NCBI RefSeq assembly: GCF_030161115.1
Contig: NZ_BSPQ01000015.1
Coordinates: 101,459 to 165,458 of the forward strand
Source: Psychromonas marina
GTDB lineage: Bacteria > Pseudomonadota > Gammaproteobacteria > Enterobacterales > Psychromonadaceae
Length of the DNA: 64,000 nt
Direction of reading: 5' to 3'
In this document: positions 10,613 through 20,291 of the stretch, one piece after another
Layout: each line of letters starts with the position of its first letter
Numbering within the stretch: the stretch's first letter is position 1
Made by a program: the position numbers and the translations under genes
The notes under the pieces: generated by a model
The model's input: the letters and a program-made list of their open reading frames with translations, nothing else
What the model was told of the DNA's origin: nothing
Database searches by the model: none

Positions 10613-10659
10613 TGGTTGCGAGAGCTGGATTTGAACCAACGACCTTCGGGTTATGAGCC
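10613..10659 (-). mobile_element. 47-bp tRNA-fMet 3' fragment: probable attachment-site junction
   Basis: Bases 10613-10659 repeat exactly the 47 bases from the CCA end to the anticodon region of the intact tRNA (10460-10506). After GAGCC the sequence diverges abruptly. This is the pattern left when a tyrosine-recombinase element integrates inside a tRNA gene and carries the 5' half to its other end. The recombinase ORF begins 330 bases to the right, supporting this. The partner copy is not in the window. Confidence 0.75.
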
Positions 10660-10679
10660 TGAAAAAACCAACAGATAAC

Positions 10680-10708
10680 ATCTTACATTAACTTACATAA
10701 ATCTACAA
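10680..10708 (-). promoter_or_regulatory. Candidate outward promoter toward tRNA-fMet
   Basis: On the minus strand TTGTAG and TAAGAT are 17 bases apart, upstream of the truncated tRNA copy. The boxes are weak, but spacing is ideal and the island must supply transcription if the intact initiator tRNA is still expressed. Confidence 0.25.
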
Positions 10709-10990
10709 GCCCCATAAACACTCTACCTTCAACTAATAATTTTATGACTCTCATTTTCATGGGGAGCAAGAATCACAAAAATTATGGCACAAAAATCATA
10801 GTTGATAAAATACAAAAACAGCTTATTATTTACTCAATAAGGTTATTGCCTGAAAGTTTTCAATTGACAATAAAGTGCACTACACCCTAATGAGTTACCT
10901 ATCCGCCCTTTAATTTACTTAATAAATCAAAAAATATTAACGTAATTAATATCAAATACAGCCTTTCATGGAAGTATAAAAGGATTTAAA

Positions 10991-13900
10991 TTGAAATTTA
11001 GTCAAAGTGCATATTATAGTTTTTACTTAGCCTCTATTCTTAATAAAGATGAAGTGTCTTTACTCGATGATGTTGTTGATGCCCTCTGCCCTGACTCAAT
11101 GTTTTCAAATATTACTCATCAGCTATATACCTTAGCAAATTCACTTGTAGCCCTGAATAAATTAGATTTACCTAAATATTTACATAGAAATAATAGCGCT
11201 CTGATCGCGCTAATAAAAAAAATATTAGAATCAGGTATCGCTAAGCAGCAGCGAAGAGCCGAAGGAACAAAAAACATAATAAGAGGGGAAATGCTAAAGT
11301 ACCCTATTGCAAGCCTTTTTAGCATCACATTTCACCAAGATGTCGATGAAGACGTTAAGCAGATATTTCAATGTGTATCAGCATTACTCTTTTGTATCTC
11401 GTTTAATGATCCTACAAAAAACTGCTTAGGGACCTTGTCTACTTCGATCAGAAAATTGGTAGATAAAGCGCACATCTTTAAAAACACCATGGGTCTTACC
11501 AACCTTACGCTAGACAAATTTATTAAAGTGTGGGAAACGCTATTATTAGAAAATAATTTAAAATGTGAAAGAAAATTATATTTCGCGCAAAATGTATTAC
11601 GAATGATAACTACTTCTCCTTCACTATTAATTAACAACACTCCCCCCAAAAAGCCCCATATTAGTAATATAACGCCAGCAAAGAGTTTAAGCCATCGTAC
11701 AAGCACGAAGACAAAAAAACGCCGATATGTGCCTTCACTAAAGCATAAAGAGGACATCGGAGAAGACGAAAGCATTGACCTTGTTGATATATCTGTAGAT
11801 GCTGCACATTATATCGATGATGAAGCGCTCAACCAGAGCTATCTGTATGGTAGTCGCTTAGCACTGCATGATCTGATGCAACTAAGTTTAAGACCTGTTG
11901 CATTAATTACTCACGAAGTACATATGGTAACTGATCATATCAAGCAGGTCTTAACTTCTGATAATGAAGCTGAGAACATAGATGCGACGTTGGCTTTGAT
12001 ACTACTTTGCACCTCAAAGGGTTATGAGTACATCGAAGCCCTTCCTATCAATCGATATGAAAAAAAAGAGACAAATCGTGATTGTATATGTATCGAGACT
12101 ACAACTTGGAATCGATTGGATATCCGTATGCCAGGCGCCTTTACGGCAACAGACGAGCAAAAAGAGCATTTAGAAAAAATAGATCATTTAGTTAAGCTGC
12201 CACTGCCTACTGCTCTCATATCTGCATTAAATAAACGACTTAAAGAAAGTGGCTCAGATTGCGCCACGGTTAAAGCATTGTGTTCGATAAACCCAGATGA
12301 AAACTCAATAAGTCAACGCATTACAAACCTATTTAAAGGTAACGAGCAACGAAGTCGAAATATCACACCTGCTAGCATTCGTAATATCTTTTTTGAATTA
12401 ATATCAAAACAAGAAAGTTCAGCGATAGCTTCTTTGTTACTCGCTAATACTGAGTATGCTTCAAATACACCACTCTACTATCTTTTTCAGCCTCATCAAA
12501 AATTAACACTAATATACCAAACATGTTTAAAAAACTTGGGTTTCGACACTTGTGATATAGCAGTTTCCTCGGATGTTTTTTGCGGAAGTGAGCTTGCAAT
12601 TAAGCAATGGCATAGTCATTTAATGATTAATAAAAAATATCATGAAATAACGGAAAAATATGATTCTATCAATAATTGTTCATCGCTACTCTCTCTGATA
12701 CAAATACATAATCAAATTACGCTCTATTCGGCAGTGATTTTGTTGATAACGACAGGACACCGTTCACGCAAAGAATACTCTTTTTCATACTTCACCATTG
12801 ATGAACTGAAAAAACTTATCTGTATTGCTGATAAAGAAAATTTTTGTGATAGTGCATTGCGTATATTGCCTCTGGCTGATGTTGCTTTAGAAAACCTAAA
12901 AGCCTATCGAATACACTGTGACCGATTATCGCGTTTGATGGTGAAATATGATCCACCGTTGACTAAACTGTTATTAAAAACCTCCCAAGGCTTCAGTGAC
13001 ATCAATCAACCAATATTGTATTTAATCAATGAAGATCTCACTATTAGCACCGTAGGATTTGAAAATATTGAAACTTATTTAAATGAATGGAATCTGCCTG
13101 CTAATGCATTTCGGCATTATTTTCTTTCGTTTTTACAAAGTACACATGCCAGAAGTATCGCAATTAACTTTATGGGACATATTCGCTCTGGCGAGCATAT
13201 TTATAATAATGAGTCTCTCTTTTGCAGTGACGATATGCAACGCAGCCGTATTGCGATAAACACATTGGCAAAGTCATTAAACTGTCAGTCATTGATGTTT
13301 ACCGTAAAAACAGGCAGACGTGTCCCCTTAAAAGAGACGAAACCAGAGCAAGTATATATCCCCCAATACCTAACAACTAATAAAGCGTTAAATAAAAGCC
13401 GGTTGCGCCGTAGTGTAAGGAAGTTAATTGAAAAGGCATACTTAGATAAAAAACAATTTTTCAAAGATATTAAAGAAACTAAAGAAAACCTTATCACTGA
13501 AATTCTCAGTGATAAGAAGCTCACTAAAGTGATGTTGAACTACAAATTGAAAATATTAGACAAATTCATCACTAAAATGGCAGGCACCAAAAAACTACCA
13601 TCGATTACTAAGACGTTTGCTGATAGTGAATCAACTGGATTAACGCTACGCAAAAATAGTTTATTCAAGGCAAAAGAAGCGCAACTAATTGTAGAAATGT
13701 TGCAAACTTGGTTGCTTGCTAAGCCCCAAAATGAAAAGATGTCTAAAAATGCCACAAACCGTGAGTTTGTAAAAATAATATTATCCCTTATTGTTCACAG
13801 CTCATTTTCATTTACGATTGATACAGAGTTTATTCTAGCCCTCAAAAAGCCCATATATAAAGATGGTAATATTTTGTGGCTCACATGGGTAGACAGTCGA

Positions 13901-16387
13901 AATATCAAACAACGCATCTTCATTGATGCTGTAACAGCGCAGCTTATTATCAACAATCCTATCTATCTAAAGACCAAACTTAAGCACCCTAGTGAATTCA
14001 ATAAAACACTATTTATTTACTTGGCCGCTAAACTCAAAAAATTACGATTACAACAAAAGCTAATCGGTAAGAAGAAAATTGATATTAATAAGCTAATTTC
14101 TGCCCTCAATCATCAACTTTTCTTTACGCACTCAGGACTAGTGCAGTCCTACTTGAATATGAAGCAAGCAACAACACACCTCCCTGATGCGGTGTTAACT
14201 CGCTGGTTGCGTGACACTCCATGCTATAAAGTAAAGGCAGATGAACTTAATGAAGGTGTATTTACAAAACAAACACTGGTTCCACTGAAGAGTATTCAAA
14301 ATACTGATGAAAGCGTAGTACTTGGCACTGATATACTAAGTCAAATCTGCAATAAACTTAACCGTTTACAATCTAAGGGGGGGTATACTTCATCAAATGA
14401 ATTAATATCTATCGTAGCGAATAGCTGGGAAAATAAAATCAAAGGGAGCTTTAAGCACGACCTTCAAGATATGATAAATCAGTCCTACCAGCTCACAGAG
14501 TCAACCATTGCTGCGTTATGCTGGCTCTATTATACCGCAGGAAAGCCTGGAAAAGGCCGCAAGACTATCGCGATTAAAACATTACTTAATTATATTTCGA
14601 AAGTAGCTAAGCCATTAATTATCACAGCAGGTACCCTACTCTTCTTTACTCTCACTAAAAGTGAATTACAAAGCCTATATATTGATGTCATTGCCTCCCG
14701 GAAAGTTAAAAACAAAGGGGAAGCTGCTGAAGTGCTTCGCGTTTTTGGCAACTATAGTTACGACAATTTCAAAATACAGAAAGTCAGCTGGTTAGAAATA
14801 GAGCCAACGATAGAAGACAAAAGTAACAATGTACGAGCGAATATTTTTAGCTATCGTGAATATCAGGAGGTGCACCAACTATTAAGCAACGCTTCAAACC
14901 GCTCTCAAGATGAAATACTGATCAATAAAGCCCTATTCACTCTCTGTTCACGATTAGGGTTAAGAATATCAGAGGCTGAAAACCTAATGATCAATGAGAT
15001 TGATTTTAATAGTGGTATGATACATATAAAAACAAATCGCTATGACCGAGTAAAATCACAGAATGGCAATCGACGCCTATCGATGACACTGTTATTATCT
15101 AATGAAGAGATTGATTATCTTAAAAAATTAGTCCAACGAGCTTTATTATTACACAATCAAAAAAGAAACGTAGGCATCTTTGCACGGTCTATTAATCCCA
15201 ATATTCTTGTCGATTTAAAGCACCACAGACAAGCAATAACACAAGCTATGAAACAGGTCACTAACGACCCTTCTGTCACTTTGCACATATGTCGTCACAC
15301 ATTTGCTAATTACCTATACCTGTTCGTTTGCCGTGGTGAACTCCCCCCATCAATCAACAAAGAACTATTATCATGGAGTAGAGAAATAGAAAGCTATCAA
15401 CACTTCAGCCAAAAATTAATTTCAGAGTTACTTAAAGAGACTTTTTCACCACACAAAATCCTACATGCGATTTCACTCATGCTCGGGCATGAAGATGTTG
15501 CAACAACAATCAAACACTATATTCATGTGCTCGATATTATTAGCGCTGCTGAAAATGATAAGAACCTCAATCAACAACTATCAATCAAACAGGTAAAGTG
15601 GGTCAACAAAATACCTATTAGTAATGCGAGTAAGGTGGTGTCACGATTTGATAGTGAACAACGCCGTCATATTGCAATCAGTTACCATCAACTAAAAAAA
15701 GCAAAAGGGTTTCGGGAGGTTGATGTTATTCGTGCTAACAGCGACATAGCATCCATCATTCAAGAAACGCCACACATAAGGAGAAACACACTACTCTATA
15801 GCCTATCCATGATTGAAGTTGTTTTAATATCACTTAAAAACAACCACTCTATTCATGAAATAGCCCACAAAGTGACGTTCACTGAAACCGAAATCGCTAA
15901 TATAATCAACATCAGTGAGCGATTAAAAAGTCAAACTGCATATGATGGCGTTCTTATTCACTCGTCTGTACCGAATATTGAGCTTTATAACAACCCAGCT
16001 CAATCGATGAAAACTAGAGCCTATTCAAACACTCTCACCTATAAAAAAATTCTAGATAAACTTAATTCACTTGATGAAAAAAACAGAAACTCTTTAGTTA
16101 AAATATGGACTGAAAATTACAATAGAAACATTACTGGATATACGTTCACAAACCCTCTTGATATGCAGTGTTTTTACTATATTATTAATAAGTTAGGTTA
16201 CAAGGTGAATGTTAAGAAAGAGCATTTCACAGTAAAAGACAGCGCTAAAATAATGGATGTTCCACTTTTGGAAATAATTGACAAAAGCGTAGGGAACGCT
16301 TCAAATTCGATAAATCTAAAATTTAACCACGCGCTGTTTTTACTTACCGTGAATACACAATTTAACATTTTCCATTCAATAGCTTAA
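10991..16387 (+). CDS. Giant (1798-residue) tyrosine recombinase-like protein of the integrated element
   Basis: The start is TTG with AAAAGGA six bases before it; the nearest upstream ATG in this frame area ends in a stop at once. The C-terminal third carries a complete tyrosine recombinase (phage integrase) domain, about residues 1270-1530: R1325 in GLRISEAENL, H1432 and R1435 in LHICRHTFANYL, H1500 in LGHEDVATT, and the nucleophile Y1510 in IKHYIHV. Usual integrases have 300-450 residues. The first 1200 and last 270 residues show no family I recognise; basic stretches (for example TKTKKRRY near 240) suggest nucleic acid binding. It most likely integrates and excises the element at the tRNA-fMet att site. 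The size recalls large recombinases of some Vibrio island families, but I cannot assign it. Confidence 0.85.
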   Translation: MKFSQSAYYSFYLASILNKDEVSLLDDVVDALCPDSMFSNITHQLYTLANSLVALNKLDLPKYLHRNNSALIALIKKILESGIAKQQRRAEGTKNIIRGEMLKYPIASLFSITFHQDVDEDVKQIFQCVSALLFCISFNDPTKNCLGTLSTSIRKLVDKAHIFKNTMGLTNLTLDKFIKVWETLLLENNLKCERKLYFAQNVLRMITTSPSLLINNTPPKKPHISNITPAKSLSHRTSTKTKKRRYVPSLKHKEDIGEDESIDLVDISVDAAHYIDDEALNQSYLYGSRLALHDLMQLSLRPVALITHEVHMVTDHIKQVLTSDNEAENIDATLALILLCTSKGYEYIEALPINRYEKKETNRDCICIETTTWNRLDIRMPGAFTATDEQKEHLEKIDHLVKLPLPTALISALNKRLKESGSDCATVKALCSINPDENSISQRITNLFKGNEQRSRNITPASIRNIFFELISKQESSAIASLLLANTEYASNTPLYYLFQPHQKLTLIYQTCLKNLGFDTCDIAVSSDVFCGSELAIKQWHSHLMINKKYHEITEKYDSINNCSSLLSLIQIHNQITLYSAVILLITTGHRSRKEYSFSYFTIDELKKLICIADKENFCDSALRILPLADVALENLKAYRIHCDRLSRLMVKYDPPLTKLLLKTSQGFSDINQPILYLINEDLTISTVGFENIETYLNEWNLPANAFRHYFLSFLQSTHARSIAINFMGHIRSGEHIYNNESLFCSDDMQRSRIAINTLAKSLNCQSLMFTVKTGRRVPLKETKPEQVYIPQYLTTNKALNKSRLRRSVRKLIEKAYLDKKQFFKDIKETKENLITEILSDKKLTKVMLNYKLKILDKFITKMAGTKKLPSITKTFADSESTGLTLRKNSLFKAKEAQLIVEMLQTWLLAKPQNEKMSKNATNREFVKIILSLIVHSSFSFTIDTEFILALKKPIYKDGNILWLTWVDSRNIKQRIFIDAVTAQLIINNPIYLKTKLKHPSEFNKTLFIYLAAKLKKLRLQQKLIGKKKIDINKLISALNHQLFFTHSGLVQSYLNMKQATTHLPDAVLTRWLRDTPCYKVKADELNEGVFTKQTLVPLKSIQNTDESVVLGTDILSQICNKLNRLQSKGGYTSSNELISIVANSWENKIKGSFKHDLQDMINQSYQLTESTIAALCWLYYTAGKPGKGRKTIAIKTLLNYISKVAKPLIITAGTLLFFTLTKSELQSLYIDVIASRKVKNKGEAAEVLRVFGNYSYDNFKIQKVSWLEIEPTIEDKSNNVRANIFSYREYQEVHQLLSNASNRSQDEILINKALFTLCSRLGLRISEAENLMINEIDFNSGMIHIKTNRYDRVKSQNGNRRLSMTLLLSNEEIDYLKKLVQRALLLHNQKRNVGIFARSINPNILVDLKHHRQAITQAMKQVTNDPSVTLHICRHTFANYLYLFVCRGELPPSINKELLSWSREIESYQHFSQKLISELLKETFSPHKILHAISLMLGHEDVATTIKHYIHVLDIISAAENDKNLNQQLSIKQVKWVNKIPISNASKVVSRFDSEQRRHIAISYHQLKKAKGFREVDVIRANSDIASIIQETPHIRRNTLLYSLSMIEVVLISLKNNHSIHEIAHKVTFTETEIANIINISERLKSQTAYDGVLIHSSVPNIELYNNPAQSMKTRAYSNTLTYKKILDKLNSLDEKNRNSLVKIWTENYNRNITGYTFTNPLDMQCFYYIINKLGYKVNVKKEHFTVKDSAKIMDVPLLEIIDKSVGNASNSINLKFNHALFLLTVNTQFNIFHSIA

Positions 16388-16398
16388 ATACTGAAAAA

Positions 16399-16596
16399 AT
16401 GATTAACATAAGCAACGATGTAACATTAGCTTCAAGTAGCGAAGAAGCTAATGTATTAACCATTACAGGGGTAAAGAGTACCATCCGTATACCCGAACTG
16501 TAAGTAGTATCCTTAAGTTGGAAGATAAAAAATCAGCCTCAACTTCATCTATCCATAATCAGCTCTAATAAAGGAAAAATTCAATTTAAAATATAG
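16399..16596 (+). pseudogene. Small ORF with internal stop downstream of the recombinase
   Basis: An ATG 11 bases after the giant gene opens a 34-codon ORF (MINISNDVTLASSSEEANVL...) ending in TAA at 16501. The same frame then stays open 30 more codons to TAG at 16594. This suggests one broken 65-codon gene or a natural 34-residue peptide. No family recognised. The first part encodes the inverted repeat at 16423-16454. Confidence 0.35.
16423..16454. repeat. 11-bp perfect inverted repeat
   Basis: ACATTAGCTTC and GAAGCTAATGT are separated by 10 bases, 36 bases after the recombinase stop codon. No T-run follows on either strand, so it is not an obvious terminator; it could be an mRNA hairpin or a protein-binding or recombination site. 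Confidence 0.6.
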
Positions 16597-16614
16597 GAGG
16601 CTAATAACCCAATT

Positions 16615-16967
16615 ATGGAAAGCCTTGATGAAGAACAGCAGGGATATCAGTATTTTACTAAAACCCACAAACACGATTACAATACACAGAATACTATTAT
16701 CGATTGGTAAGTAACGGAGATAACGATGAAGCCATTGAACTCAATCAAATACTAGAATTAAAGGATCTAACAAAGCATGAAAAGCGAAATATTCTTATTG
16801 ATGAATTTGCTAAACACAACAAGTTAAGCCCTATCATTTTCACCCTGAAAGATGTTACTACCCTCGAACGATTAGGTAATAAAATTACCATTCGGGAGCA
16901 TTTAATCGATAAAGTATATCGAACGTACTCAGATGTTACCGCTGTAGACAAAAGTGGCTTTCACTGA
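16615..16967 (+). pseudogene. Small acidic ORF, apparently frameshifted
   Basis: AGGAGG at 16595 precedes ATG 16615, which reads MESLDEEQQGYQYFTK and more to a stop after 32 codons. From 16662 another frame is open and reads NPQTRLQYTEYYYRLVSNGD, then an 80-residue acidic and basic region ending AVDKSGFH. The two halves would join by one base change near the AAAA of TACTAAAACCC. I therefore read one gene of about 117 codons with a frameshift. The alternative is a TTG start at 16704. The family is unknown; its position right after the recombinase suggests an element accessory gene. Confidence 0.4.
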
Positions 16968-17376
16968 ATTAACACTTAACGGCTAAACAAATAGCGACCA
17001 CATTCCCACCAAAATAGTGCTTAAAATGAATGAACACAATAACTAGAACAATAAAAATCACTTAACATGCTTATGCACTTAGCTCAGGCAGTGTTATTTT
17101 TAGATATTTTAGATTGAGAAGAAATCATCGTATAGATTTTTTACCTTAATATTACACTTAAGAGTTATATTACTTAAATTAACTGGTATAAGCTTTGAAT
17201 TAACATCCATCTCAGCAGTGGATACTATTCAACAAATATGGCATGTCCAGTTCAATTAGAGTTGAATAATATACGGCAACGTCAGCCTCGCTCTGATACA
17301 GAAGCGATACATGTCTCGCGATATGATTAAGTATCATAACCAATTATAAAAAATATAATTTGGATGTAATACATAA
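16968..17376. other. Intergenic, no gene seen
   Basis: About 410 AT-rich bases with no ORF of credible composition, terminator or recognisable repeat. It would hold the promoter of the gene at 17377. Confidence 0.5.
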
Positions 17377-17649
17377 ATGGTGAATAATAATTCATGTAGA
17401 GTGCTTGTGAAGTCAACTTATTTTGAGCTAATTCGTGAGATTAATTTGTGGCGCAATGAAGACCCAGAAATATCAAAGGTAATATATATTGAAGAAATAA
17501 CAAATTGTGTATTTGTAAAAAGTTTCACTCAGCCTCAGGTGTTATTGATATCAAAGGAAAGCAAGTGGCGTCTTACCCTAAAGGTTGCCGTGTTTTTTAT
17601 CACCAAGGTCAGTGCATGGAGGAGTTTTATTATTAACAGAAAACTCTAG
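17377..17649 (+). CDS. Small protein of unknown function, paralogue of the gene at 18006
   Basis: A 90-residue protein sharing with the 18006 product an N-terminal plan: (E/Y)LIxE(I/L)xLWR near residue 20, then xxISxxxY and FVKSFT...LISKES. I do not recognise the family. The C-terminal 25 residues diverge and may reflect a frameshift, since a different frame is open from 17585. The similarity of the two genes in tandem argues that both are or were real. Confidence 0.5.
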   Translation: MVNNNSCRVLVKSTYFELIREINLWRNEDPEISKVIYIEEITNCVFVKSFTQPQVLLISKESKWRLTLKVAVFFITKVSAWRSFIINRKL

Positions 17650-18005
17650 TTATCAAGGCAATATCTACTACAATAAGCAATACATCAGTAAAAAGATCAC
17701 CCATAGGAAGCTACTCTTTATTAAAACCCACGCATACACCACCAATAACTTACCTAGCACCTTCACTTGTTACTTTAACAGACCGCAAACAGAAAGAAAA
17801 TATGAATTATTTAATTACACATTTAAAACATGTACATCAGAACCTAAATCACCCACAACTTCAATTGATACCAGCTTGATACACAGCGGATTCATTTGCT
17901 ATATAGCATATATTGAATCCATTTTCCGTGTAATGACACTGAAAACAGGTTAAGCATCCACATGCTATTTATGTATCAATTGGACTTTAAAGGTTAGTTT
18001 AAATT
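17650..18005. other. Spacer between the two paralogues
   Basis: No independent gene supported. The end holds ACTTTAAAGGTTAG (17984-17997), repeated exactly 400 bases later at 18384-18397 just past the second paralogue, which suggests a duplicated unit edge. Confidence 0.45.
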
Positions 18006-18317
18006 ATGAAAAATAATCAGATTACACACTCTTGCGATTATGAGTTAATTTATGAGTTAAGTTTGTGGCGCAAAAACAGCCAAAACACTTCTAATATTAT
18101 ATATAGTAAAGACGGCTTTATATTTGTAAAAAGCTATACCACTAGAAATATTACACTTACCTCAAAAGGAGGAGGGTGCACTTTTCTAACTGCAATTGCC
18201 ATATCAAATTTACTAAAACTTAGTGCTTATTATAATAGAGCGATTGCCCCCCCTTATTCGCCAATGAAGCATTACAAACTAACAGACCTTAATAGAGACA
18301 GCAACTTTCTATTCTGA
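18006..18317 (+). CDS. Small protein of unknown function, paralogue of the gene at 17377
   Basis: A 103-residue protein beginning MKNNQITHSCDYELIYELSL, with LWRKNSQNTSNIIY and FIFVKSYTTRNITLTSKGGG, aligned with the 17377 protein over about 60 residues. The segment after GGGCTF is mildly hydrophobic (LTAIAISNLLKL). There are no known motifs. The ATG follows AAAGGTTAGTTTAAATT, a usable ribosome binding site with long spacing. Lineage-specific island gene. Confidence 0.5.
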   Translation: MKNNQITHSCDYELIYELSLWRKNSQNTSNIIYSKDGFIFVKSYTTRNITLTSKGGGCTFLTAIAISNLLKLSAYYNRAIAPPYSPMKHYKLTDLNRDSNFLF

Positions 18318-18853
18318 CTTTTATTTGCAAAAATTATCAAAGATTTTCATTACCAACTCATCCTTACTTGATAAATCAAAATCACTTTAAAGGTTAGATT
18401 CAAATAATAAGCGCATCACTTAGATAGGTAAAAAAGTGAGCAACTGAATATACACCGCTCGCTTTTCTCCAGCAACATGCGCAACAATAGAGGCGTATAA
18501 ATAACTAACCTACAAGCTAAAACACCAAATTCATGCTTTAAAAAACAGGCGCAAAGCAAAATAAAACCCCACAACAGTTAAAAACCAGGCAACCGACCAT
18601 TAACGAAAAACCTTCCCACAACACCACTTTTAGACACCTACTCGCGCACCATCACAGCAGTTAGAAGCAAAACCACAACCAGCGGGATTTAGTTATACTT
18701 AACCTACCGCCCCCCCCCTTTCCACGCTCAACCAAATAACACCAAGCCAACCAAAAAAAACAACATCGCTTAAAGATTAAATAGTTACCTAACATCTTAT
18801 TCATTAGCCATGCTCACTACAACTAACCAATAGAAGCTTATTTGATAACGCTC
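18318..18853. other. Intergenic stretch with C9 tract
   Basis: About 530 bases with no gene supported. It includes a run of nine C (18710-18718) and A- and C-rich low-complexity sequence. A decayed third copy of the 17377/18006 unit may begin at 18384, but no coding similarity follows. Confidence 0.45.
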
Positions 18854-18904
18854 AAAAAAAAGGGGGGTAAAGCATCACCTATATTACTTACAGCATTACC
18901 CCCC
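18854..18904 (-). terminator. Strong rho-independent terminator
   Basis: On the minus strand GGGGGGTAA pairs with TTACCCCCC, extended by GC/GC across a T/T mismatch, and is followed by eight T. It lies 16 bases after the stop codon of the gene at 18921-19205 and supports that gene being real. Confidence 0.85.
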
Positions 18905-18920
18905 AACAAAGGCACATAAT

Positions 18921-19205
18921 TTACAAATACCGCCTCAAGTGAGCGTTCAAGCGATATTGATTATCAATCAGCATCGAGTTTCTTATGTAAATAGGGACCT
19001 TAACCAGTAACCTATTATTAATCATGTAGTTAATAGTATAATTCACATCCCCACCAATGCCCGAATATAATAATAGGTGCTGCGTAATTTCTTTCATTGT
19101 TCGCTTAGTGTTTTTTGTGAAAAAAAACAAAATACGAACAACACTAAAGTTGATATGTTGCATTCTCATTCCCAATAATTTTAATGTGTACCTGACAATT
19201 ACCAT
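18921..19205 (-). CDS. Small winged-helix-like protein
   Basis: An ORF of up to 94 residues; the true start may be the ATG of MRMQHINF or MQHINF, 11-13 codons in. Its plan, VVRILFFFTKN then TMKEITQHLLLYSGIGGDVN, INYMINNRLLVKV and YRLNAHLRRYL, looks like helix-helix-recognition helix-wing of a winged-helix DNA-binding domain. This is inferred from pattern only. A strong terminator follows at once. As a small putative regulator inside the element, it could control recombinase or cargo genes. Confidence 0.5.
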   Translation of the reverse strand: MVIVRYTLKLLGMRMQHINFSVVRILFFFTKNTKRTMKEITQHLLLYSGIGGDVNYTINYMINNRLLVKVPIYIRNSMLIDNQYRLNAHLRRYL

Positions 19206-19524
19206 GAATACCTATTTCAAAGTAACTACCATTATTTAAAAATTATTCTACTAACTTCCCGAACAATGAATGTATCACTACTGTACCGACAACCTAAAAG
19301 CATCAAACTCAAAAAGTGTATGTGATGACACTAGCACAGCATGGTATTTATAATTCTAGTGGCCATTTTATATAAGTGGATTAGGTTATTAACTGCCTAA
19401 AGGGTAATAGAGCAATAGTGATAAAGGAGCAGAAAATCAGGGGAGAACTGTATCTTGGTGAATTATGAATTAAGCAAATAACTATTTAAGCAAACCTGTA
19501 AATAATTCTGTGTAACTGCGGTTT
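19206..19524. other. Intergenic, nothing recognised
   Basis: About 320 AT-rich bases up to the edge of the IS256 remnant. No gene supported. Confidence 0.5.
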
Positions 19525-19939
19525 TTAAATGTAATCTTTAAGACGGTCTTCGAACGTTATCATAAAACGATTCAAGGCCGTTTTCCAATTTCTTATTGGC
19601 ATCGTCCATTTCTTTGATGCATCCATGATAGCAAGATAAACCACCTTCTTAGCCGAATCATCGGTTGGGAACACTTTACGTTTCTTGATAGCTTTACGTA
19701 TTACGCTGTTCAGGGACTCAATGGCATTGGTCGTATATATTGCTTTTCTGATGTCCTCAGGGTAGCTAAAAAACGTATTAAGGTTATGCCAATGAGCACG
19801 CCATGAACGACTAATTTGCGGGTACCTCTCATTCCATTTATCACTAAACTCATCCAGTGCTTTTAAGGCTTCATCCTCAGTTACTGCACGATAGATTCCT
19901 TTTAAATCACCTGTCAGTTCTTTGTAATCCTTCCAAGGC
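19525..19939 (-). pseudogene. IS256-family transposase, C-terminal remnant
   Basis: The minus strand encodes the last 138 residues of a mutator-type transposase: DYKELTGDLKGIYRAV, then the WRAHWHNLNTFFSYPEDIRK and IYTTNAIESLNSVIRK blocks typical of IS256, ending in FEDRLKDYI. The N-terminal two thirds, including the first catalytic Asp residues, are gone. The break is exactly at the left end of the IS3 element at 19940. Confidence 0.85.
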
Positions 19940-20003
19940 TATTCTGGTCTAATTGAACTGGACACTTTAATTTTGGATAATACTATCCACTAAAGGAGTG
20001 AGC

Positions 20004-20291
20004 ATGAAGACTAGAAGACAATACAAAACTTATACAAGTGAATTTAAAACTGAAGCATTAGCATTAATCAGTGAACAAGGTTATAGCGTTCAAGAGGCTG
20101 CATCTGCTTTAAACGTCACGACTAGCCTACTTTACAGCTGGAAACAAAAAGCAGAGGAACATGCTAATTCAACGGTTAATTCTGATGAACGATCTGAGTT
20201 ATTGACCTTGCGCAAAGAAGTAAAACAGCTACGTATGGAGAAAGAAATACTAAAAAAGGCCAGTGCCTTCTTCGCAAAAGAAATGAAGTAA
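20004..20291 (+). CDS. IS3 type A OrfA (HTH transposase subunit)
   Basis: A 95-residue protein MKTRRQYKTYTSEFKTEALA with the HTH_Tnp_1 pattern (GYSVQEAASALNVTTSLLYS, W following) and a C-terminal leucine-zipper-like region. ATG 20004 follows AAAGGAG at five bases; the GTG at 19998 lies in the ribosome binding site. AAAAAAG at 20252 is a possible slippage site for an OrfAB fusion. Confidence 0.8.
   Translation: MKTRRQYKTYTSEFKTEALALISEQGYSVQEAASALNVTTSLLYSWKQKAEEHANSTVNSDERSELLTLRKEVKQLRMEKEILKKASAFFAKEMK

Noticed and set aside
17585..17953. 122-residue ORF overlapping the 17377 gene
   Set aside because: The composition is unlike a protein (many Thr, Ser, Pro, Cys without pattern), and it overlaps the gene supported by paralogy. 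It may hold frameshifted remains of that gene, but this could not be shown.
18705..18720. C9 tract as phase-variation switch
   Set aside because: It does not lie in or just before a supported gene.
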